A stretch of DNA of 39,742 bases from contig JAGKTQ010000024.1 in the NCBI GenBank assembly GCA_021153325.1, positions 1-39,742 of the forward strand. The letters are read 5' to 3'. The stretch comes from Lachnospiraceae bacterium (GTDB taxonomy: Bacteria; Bacillota; Clostridia; Lachnospirales; Lachnospiraceae). The first letter of the stretch is position 1. The number at the start of each line of letters is the position of its first letter. The translations under genes and the position numbers were made by a program. The notes beneath the pieces are model-generated. The model ran no database searches. It was not told the DNA's origin and saw only the letters and a program-made list of their open reading frames with translations. This document shows positions 34,741-39,742 of the stretch, piece by piece.

Positions 34741-35599
34741 TTGCAACCTCAACTAAATACTTGCCATAATCTGTCTTCATAAGAGGTTCCGCAAGCTTTA
34801 ACAGCTGCTCTTTTGTAATAAAGCCTCTCTTGTAAGCAATTTCCTCAATACAGGAAATATATAACCCCTGTCTCTTCTGGAAAGCTGCAACGAAATCTGC
34901 TGCCTCTAATAACGCATCATGATTTCCTGTATCCAGCCATGCAAAACCGCGTCCTAATGTTTCTACCTGCAAAGTACCACGTCTCAAATACTCGTTATTG
35001 ATACTTGTGATCTCAATTTCACCTCTTGCGGATGGTTTTACATTTTTTGCAATTTCCACTACATCATTATCATAGAAATAGAGTCCCGGCACAGCATAAT
35101 TACTCTTTGGATTTTCCGGTTTTTCCTCGATAGAAAGTGCTTTGCCACTCTCATCAAATTCCACTACGCCATACTCTCTTGGGTCTCTTACATAATATCC
35201 GAAAATGGTAGCTCCACTCGTTCTTGCTGCCACATTTCTCAATACCTTGGAAAAACTCTGTCCATAGAAAATATTATCACCCAAAACAAGTGCTACACTG
35301 TCATTTCCAATAAAATCAGCTCCAATAATAAATGCATCTGCAAGTCCTCTCGGCTGCTCCTGCACTGCATACTGGAATCTGAGTCCTAACTGCTCGCCAG
35401 TTCCGAATAACTCTTCAAATACAGGCAGATCTCTTGGTGTAGAAATGATCAAAATATCCTGAATGCCTGCCAACATCAGAGTAGAAAGCGGATAATAAAT
35501 CATCGGCTTGTCATAGACCGGCATGATCTGTTTTGAAATCGCTTTTGTAAGCGGATATAATCTTGTACCTGAACCACCTGCTAAAATAATACCTTTCAT
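34730..35599 (-). CDS. rmlA: Glucose-1-phosphate thymidylyltransferase
   Basis: A 289-residue nucleotidyltransferase, normal length, that makes dTDP-glucose from dTTP and glucose-1-phosphate. Signatures: MKGIILAGGSGTRLYPLT at the start, KQIMPVYDKPMIYYPLSTLM, YAVQEQPRGLADAFIIG, LVLGDNIFYG, and GRGFAWLDTGNHDALLEA. The start was set at MKGIILAGG (35599), with GGAGG five bases upstream; a longer ATG reading covers that ribosome site. It takes its substrate from PgcA encoded in the same region and feeds RmlB. It follows rmlB after 58 bases that contain a hairpin. Confidence 0.97.
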   Translation of the reverse strand: MKGIILAGGSGTRLYPLTKAISKQIMPVYDKPMIYYPLSTLMLAGIQDILIISTPRDLPVFEELFGTGEQLGLRFQYAVQEQPRGLADAFIIGADFIGNDSVALVLGDNIFYGQSFSKVLRNVAARTSGATIFGYYVRDPREYGVVEFDESGKALSIEEKPENPKSNYAVPGLYFYDNDVVEIAKNVKPSARGEIEITSINNEYLRRGTLQVETLGRGFAWLDTGNHDALLEAADFVAAFQKRQGLYISCIEEIAYKRGFITKEQLLKLAEPLMKTDYGKYLVEVANGL

Positions 35600-35623
35600 T
35601 TTTACCTCCATTTAAACGTGCCG

Positions 35624-35653
35624 AATGGGAACGACCCGAAAGCCGTCCCCATT
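35624..35653 (-). repeat. Hairpin between rmlB and rmlA
   Basis: Twelve-bp arms (35624-35635 and 35642-35653) pair with two G-T pairs around a 6-base loop. No T run follows in the direction of transcription, so it is unlikely to be a simple terminator; mRNA processing, stability or partial attenuation are possible. Confidence 0.6.
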
Positions 35654-35657
35654 TCTT

Positions 35658-36734
35658 TTACTTATACATCTCAGCGTAATATTTCTGATAATCTCCGCTT
35701 GTTACATTTTTCATCCATTCTTCGTTCTCGAAAAACCATTTTATGGTAAGCTTAATACCGTCTTTAAACATTGTTTCCGGCTCCCATCCGATTTCCGCTT
35801 TTATCTTATCAGGAGCAATTGCATATCTTCTGTCGTGTCCCTTTCTATCCTCTACATAAGTGATCAGGTCTTTACTTACCAGCTTCTTTCTTGGGTCACT
35901 GTCAGGCAGCATCTCCTGCAATGTATCGATTATAATATTGATAATCTCAATATTCTGTTTCTCATTGTGTCCACCGATATTGTATGTTTCAAAAAGTCTT
36001 CCTTTTTCCTGTACCATATCGATTGCTTTTGCATGATCCTCTACATACAGCCAGTCACGCACATTTTTTCCATCCCCATAGACCGGAAGCTTCTTTCCTT
36101 GAAGCGCATTATTGATAATGAGTGGAATCAATTTTTCCGGGAACTGGTATGGTCCGTAGTTGTTAGAGCAGTTTGTAATATTTGCCGGGAACTTATAAGT
36201 ATCCATATAGGATTTTACCAGCATATCGGAACTTGCCTTACTTGCCGAATACGGACTGTGCGGTGCATATGGGGTTGTTTCATAGAAATATTCTCCATCA
36301 TTTTCCAAAGAACCATATACTTCATCCGTTGACACATGGAGGAATTTTTTCCCTTCCTTGAAGCTTCCATCCGGCAGCTCCCATGCTGCCTTTGCACAAT
36401 TCAACATAACCGCTGTACCTAACACATTTGTCTGTACAAAAATTTCAGGATTACGAATACTTCTGTCTACATGGCTCTCTGCTGCAAAATGTACGACTCT
36501 GTCAATATCATTTTCAGCAAAGATCTTGCTGATCGCTTCTTTGTCACAAATATTTGCTTTCACAAAAGTATAATTACTTCTTTTCTCAACATCCTTTAAA
36601 TTTTCCAGATTTCCCGCATAAGTAAGTGCATCCACATTAATAATACGGATTTCATCTCCATATTTTTTAAACATATAATGGATATAATTTGAACCGATAA
36701 ATCCGGCTCCTCCAGTAACCAAATAAGTTCTCAT
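35658..36734 (-). CDS. rmlB: dTDP-glucose 4,6-dehydratase
   Basis: A 358-residue short-chain dehydrogenase/reductase-fold enzyme that turns dTDP-glucose into dTDP-4-keto-6-deoxyglucose. Signatures: NAD-binding TGGAGFIGSNYIHYM, VHFAAESHVDRSI, STDEVYGSLEND with the catalytic Thr-Asp-Glu, and YSASKASSDM with the catalytic Tyr and Lys; NCSNNYGPYQFPEKLIPL and RDWLYVEDHAKAI follow. GAGG is six bases before the ATG. Second gene of the polysaccharide operon, 47 bases after the GH25 gene. Confidence 0.97.
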   Translation of the reverse strand: MRTYLVTGGAGFIGSNYIHYMFKKYGDEIRIINVDALTYAGNLENLKDVEKRSNYTFVKANICDKEAISKIFAENDIDRVVHFAAESHVDRSIRNPEIFVQTNVLGTAVMLNCAKAAWELPDGSFKEGKKFLHVSTDEVYGSLENDGEYFYETTPYAPHSPYSASKASSDMLVKSYMDTYKFPANITNCSNNYGPYQFPEKLIPLIINNALQGKKLPVYGDGKNVRDWLYVEDHAKAIDMVQEKGRLFETYNIGGHNEKQNIEIINIIIDTLQEMLPDSDPRKKLVSKDLITYVEDRKGHDRRYAIAPDKIKAEIGWEPETMFKDGIKLTIKWFFENEEWMKNVTSGDYQKYYAEMYK

Positions 36735-36781
36735 ATCATTCCTCTTTCTCCATATTACAGAACTGCCTGTAACATTATTTT

Positions 36782-39529
36782 TTAGTAACCAAGGTAACTT
36801 AAGTTCATATCAACGTTACCTGAAATTCCGTTTACACTTCCCTTTGAAGTATACTGCCATATATGGTATCTTCCGCCGTAACTAGGTGCTGCCGCATATT
36901 GTGCCAGCCAGATTTTGTAAGAAGATGCCAGACTGCCCGTATTGATCTTGCTATTCAACCACGTTTTATTTGCATAAACACCTGCCGAATATCCTGAATT
37001 GGAAATCGTCTGACAGAACGCGTTGATGACTGCGGTTCTTGTTTCAGTACTAATGCCGTCACCACGTCCGCCACTTGGCTCTACATCCAAAAATACTGGA
37101 TAAGAAAGTTTATAACCGCTGACTAAACTTAATACCATGGAAGCCTCTTCCACTGCCTCAACTTCATTGGTTGCCTGTGAGAAGAAATAAACACCGACTT
37201 TCAGACCAGCAGAGGTAGCTCCTTTTATATTGGATTTAAATTTCGGATCTTCAATCAAAGCCCCTGTGGTCGAACCACGGTATCCGCAACGGATAATTAC
37301 ATAATTTACACCGGAATTTTTTACTGCATTCCAATCTATCGTACCATTCCATTTGGATACGTCAATTCCCAGTATACCGGAACTTGCTACAAGTGCTCCT
37401 GTTGTCGCGTCAAAATTGTATGTCGCACCCTGAATGACCTGCGTACCTTTTACCACATTTCCATTCGCATCATAATAGTATACACTACCATCGATTGTCT
37501 GCCAACCGGTATATTTATATGCAGCCTCTTTAATATAAAATTTATCATATTTATGGTAATCTGCATATACCGCAGCCACATATTCTCCGGAAGAATTTTT
37601 AATATATACTTGTCTGCCTTCATTATCTTTCAATGCGGTAGTTGTATTATTTGCAGCGGACGGCTGTGTTGCACTGACTGTTACATTACAGGTCGCACTG
37701 ACACCATTTGCGGTTGCAGTAATGGTGGCATTTCCTGCTTTTACACCAGTTACTTTTCCGCTTGCCTCCACGGTAGCAACTGAAGTGTCGGAACTTGTCC
37801 ATGTCACACTCTGATTTGCTCCGCTGACCGTTGCAGTAAGTGTGGAAGACTCTCCTACTTTTATAGACAAAGAAGAAGCCGAAATAGTTGTACTGGATTG
37901 TTGAACCGTTACCATACAAGAAGCAGAAACTCCATTTGCCGAAGCAGTAATTGCCACATTTCCGGCTTTCACTCCAGTCACGACACCATTGCTGTCTACG
38001 GTTGCAATGGAAGAGTCAGAGCTTGTCCAAGTAACTGCTGTAGAAGCAGTGATCGTCACAGTCTGTCCTATATGAACAGAAGCAGACTGTTTATCTAAAG
38101 TAATCTGTGTTTCTTCCACATGCACCTGGAAGGTTTCGGTATCCGCACCATTGCTTGCGGTAACAACTGCTGTACCAGTTGCTTTCGCATTAATGGTATT
38201 CGTAGTTCCCGTCTGATTTCCATCTATTGATATAATATCCGAAGAACTTGTCCATGTAATCCAATCACCAGTCAGGCTTGTTGATACAGAAGTACTTTCT
38301 CCTTTCTTTAAGGAAACTGTATTCGTTGCAATATTATCAAGTCTTTGGAAAGAATCTGTCTGCACTCTTGAAATAGTAGAAGGGTCCGTGATCGTTGCCT
38401 TGTTAATCTCCTTATAGCCGCCTTCGCCAATCTCTGTTTTCGTACTCTCTACAAAGGCAACCGTATCTGTATTGGAAGATTCTACCTGTTCCTGAACCTT
38501 AGTATCTTCTACTGCTGCATTCACTTCTGATTCAGATTTGATTTCATCTTCTACATCTACTTTTTTATATTCAATCTTATCTTTTACCGTTACTTTCTGT
38601 GTTTCTGTAGAAATATTGTATTCTTCATAGTCCTTCAACTCCACCATAGTAACTTTGTAAGAACCTGGTGTAAGTCCTTTCTGATAAATGATACCATCCA
38701 TATCTTCATCGATCAGAGTATAGGTCTTTTTATCAGCATCAACAATCTCAACTTCAAAAGGAACGCTCGCAATCAATTTGGAAGTTTCCTTATTAATGAA
38801 TTTGATTTTTAAATCCTGCTGCATAGAAGAAAGATTCATAGTAACTTCTATTGTACCTTTTTCAACACTTTCTGTTTCTTCCTCTGCCTCTTCTGCAAGT
38901 TCTGCTGCTTCCTGCTGTGCCTTTTTAGAATCTGCCAGTGCCATGAGACCACTCTCACCGATAATTCCAATATCATCCACTTCCGTTCCCACTTCTGCAA
39001 AAGCCTCTAACTGACTTTCTCCTGCCTTTGCACTAGCGAACAGGCTTCCCGCTACAAGTGCAAAAACCAGAACAAGCGCTCCTGTTGCAGCAATCAGTTT
39101 ATCCATACCACTCATATTACTTAAGAAAGCAATCCATCTATTGATGACGGCTGTCACTCCATGGCTGTCACTTTCTTCGTACTCATCATACTCATATTCG
39201 CTTTCATCGCCGTATTCATCCATTTCGTAGTACTCAATACCATTTTCGTCCATCTCCTCAGACTCATAATACTCGATGTCTTCGTCCTCTATTTCCTCTG
39301 CTTCACAATACACAGCATCTTCTTCATCGATCTCATCGGATTCATAATATTCGATATCTTCTTCGTCACTCTCATCGAATTCGTAATATTCGATATCTTC
39401 TTCATCTTCTTCTATTTCATCTGACTCAAAATATTCTTCCTCATATTCCTCGTCAAGATCCATAATCTCGAAGTCATCTTCTGTATAATCATCATGCTTT
39501 TCAAAATTTCTGTCTAAAAACTTTTTCAT
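36782..39529 (-). CDS. Large GH25 muramidase with acidic repeat tail, Cna-B-like, BIG2 and wall-binding domains
   Basis: A 915-residue protein. Order: very acidic Tyr-rich N-terminus (~13-122) with six 13-residue repeats (45-122); one membrane segment (~145-167) acting as signal anchor; Cna-B-like domain (~225-325); three bacterial Ig-like BIG2 domains (~403-473, 475-545, 548-619; motif VTWTSSD.S.ATV....VTGVKAGN); a Tyr/Gly-rich segment like choline- or glucan-binding repeats (~638-715; GWQTIDGSVYYYDANGNVVK); GH25 domain (~719-915) with Asp 723 in GIDVSKW and Asp 815/Glu 817 in FLDVEP. It is first in the operon. The GH25 and Cna-B-like parts match the second GH25 protein at 33463. Likely role: cutting or gripping peptidoglycan at sites of glycan export. 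AAAGG lies 11 bases before the ATG. Confidence 0.9.
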   Translation of the reverse strand: MKKFLDRNFEKHDDYTEDDFEIMDLDEEYEEEYFESDEIEEDEEDIEYYEFDESDEEDIEYYESDEIDEEDAVYCEAEEIEDEDIEYYESEEMDENGIEYYEMDEYGDESEYEYDEYEESDSHGVTAVINRWIAFLSNMSGMDKLIAATGALVLVFALVAGSLFASAKAGESQLEAFAEVGTEVDDIGIIGESGLMALADSKKAQQEAAELAEEAEEETESVEKGTIEVTMNLSSMQQDLKIKFINKETSKLIASVPFEVEIVDADKKTYTLIDEDMDGIIYQKGLTPGSYKVTMVELKDYEEYNISTETQKVTVKDKIEYKKVDVEDEIKSESEVNAAVEDTKVQEQVESSNTDTVAFVESTKTEIGEGGYKEINKATITDPSTISRVQTDSFQRLDNIATNTVSLKKGESTSVSTSLTGDWITWTSSSDIISIDGNQTGTTNTINAKATGTAVVTASNGADTETFQVHVEETQITLDKQSASVHIGQTVTITASTAVTWTSSDSSIATVDSNGVVTGVKAGNVAITASANGVSASCMVTVQQSSTTISASSLSIKVGESSTLTATVSGANQSVTWTSSDTSVATVEASGKVTGVKAGNATITATANGVSATCNVTVSATQPSAANNTTTALKDNEGRQVYIKNSSGEYVAAVYADYHKYDKFYIKEAAYKYTGWQTIDGSVYYYDANGNVVKGTQVIQGATYNFDATTGALVASSGILGIDVSKWNGTIDWNAVKNSGVNYVIIRCGYRGSTTGALIEDPKFKSNIKGATSAGLKVGVYFFSQATNEVEAVEEASMVLSLVSGYKLSYPVFLDVEPSGGRGDGISTETRTAVINAFCQTISNSGYSAGVYANKTWLNSKINTGSLASSYKIWLAQYAAAPSYGGRYHIWQYTSKGSVNGISGNVDMNLSYLGY
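39164..39397 (-). repeat. Six tandem 39-bp coding repeats (13-residue acidic Tyr-rich units)
   Basis: Residues 45-122 of the GH25 protein divide into six 13-residue units on the pattern DIEYYExDExDEE, e.g. DIEYYEFDESDEE, DIEYYESDEIDEE, DIEYYESEEMDEN, GIEYYEMDEYGDE; unit 3 (DAVYCEAEEIEDE) and unit 6 are diverged. By topology this part should face the cytoplasm. Confidence 0.85.
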
Positions 39530-39569
39530 TGTTATGTTAACCTTTCCATATACTTAACATTTTTGTAAC

Positions 39570-39598
39570 ATTATATCATCAATATACACATCATTCAA
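39570..39598 (-). promoter_or_regulatory. Main promoter of the polysaccharide operon
   Basis: On the minus strand TTGAAT (39593-39598) and a perfect TATAAT (39570-39575) are exactly 17 bases apart, ~40 bases ahead of the ATG at 39529. It is the best promoter match in the window and should drive the ten genes down to 24125. Confidence 0.8.
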
Positions 39599-39656
39599 GG
39601 AATTTCGCCCATTCCCATTTGATTCCACATACTTTTTCCTAAATTTTTGCCTCTGT

Positions 39657-39676
39657 TGTCGAGTACTGTCGAGCAC
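39657..39676. repeat. Tandem 10-bp repeat upstream of the operon promoter
   Basis: TGTCGAGTAC (39657-39666) is directly followed by TGTCGAGCAC (39667-39676), one base different. It lies about 60-80 bases upstream of the -35 box, with one helical turn between the copies, as for an activator binding site. No regulator gene is in view. The rest of 39599-39742 is AT-rich with no gene seen. Confidence 0.5.
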
Positions 39677-39742
39677 TTATCCCCCATATATATTGACTTT
39701 TTTCGCCTTAAATGCAACAATTTTATAAGCGCTGATTACATA

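Noticed and set aside
37895..38107. Nearly repeated DNA in the large GH25 gene as a possible mobile or recombination repeat
   Set aside because: It is explained by tandem BIG2 protein domains, a common pattern in surface proteins.
38000..39424. Long open frames on the + strand opposite the large GH25 gene (e.g. 39161-39424)
   Set aside because: They mirror the acidic repeat codons and low-complexity regions of the real gene and have hydrophobic, composition-driven products without ribosome sites.

Overview
The window reads as chromosomal DNA of a low-to-mid GC Clostridia bacterium, most likely a Lachnospiraceae. The basis is the gene content (a Csp-like subtilase without signal peptide, a ClpX paralogue with a long linker, a PgcA-type phosphoglucomutase, GH25 proteins with BIG2 repeats), the strong purine-rich ribosome binding sites and the sigma-A type promoters. 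No rRNA, tRNA, CRISPR array, insertion sequence or phage gene was seen. Only three genes lie on the + strand.

Left part (1-14241): the 3' end of a meso-diaminopimelate dehydrogenase gene with visibly higher GC; a solitary FliD-like protein; a minus-strand run of D-Ala-D-Ala carboxypeptidase, P-type Ca2+ ATPase and acyl-CoA carboxyltransferase; a variant carbamate kinase; then a protein-quality and envelope block on the minus strand (HtrA protease, ClpX paralogue, Csp-like subtilase, LspA-like peptidase). Terminators and promoters separate most of these units.

Right part (14242-39742): a surface polysaccharide locus, all on the minus strand, read from high to low coordinates. A strong promoter at 39570-39598 drives a compact series of ten genes: GH25 muramidase with BIG2 domains, rmlB, rmlA, a second GH25 protein, rmlC, Wzm-like permease, Wzt-like ATPase with a C-terminal beta domain, a methyltransferase-kinase fusion, and two large multi-domain GT2 glycosyltransferases. 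Next come pgcA (glucose-1-phosphate supply), two more GT2 genes, a polyprenyl-phosphate sugar-1-phosphate transferase, an LCP ligase, another GT2 gene and glmS.

Together these give nearly every step of an ABC-transporter-dependent wall polysaccharide: precursor supply (PgcA, RmlA, RmlB, RmlC; RmlD is not here), initiation on undecaprenyl phosphate, chain growth by five GT2 enzymes, chain capping by the methyltransferase-kinase fusion, cap recognition and export by Wzt/Wzm, attachment to peptidoglycan by LCP, and wall opening or anchoring by two GH25 proteins. The most interesting inference is that the fusion at 28447-30558 is a Gram-positive counterpart of the WbdD chain terminator, placed directly after a Wzt that carries the matching type of recognition domain.
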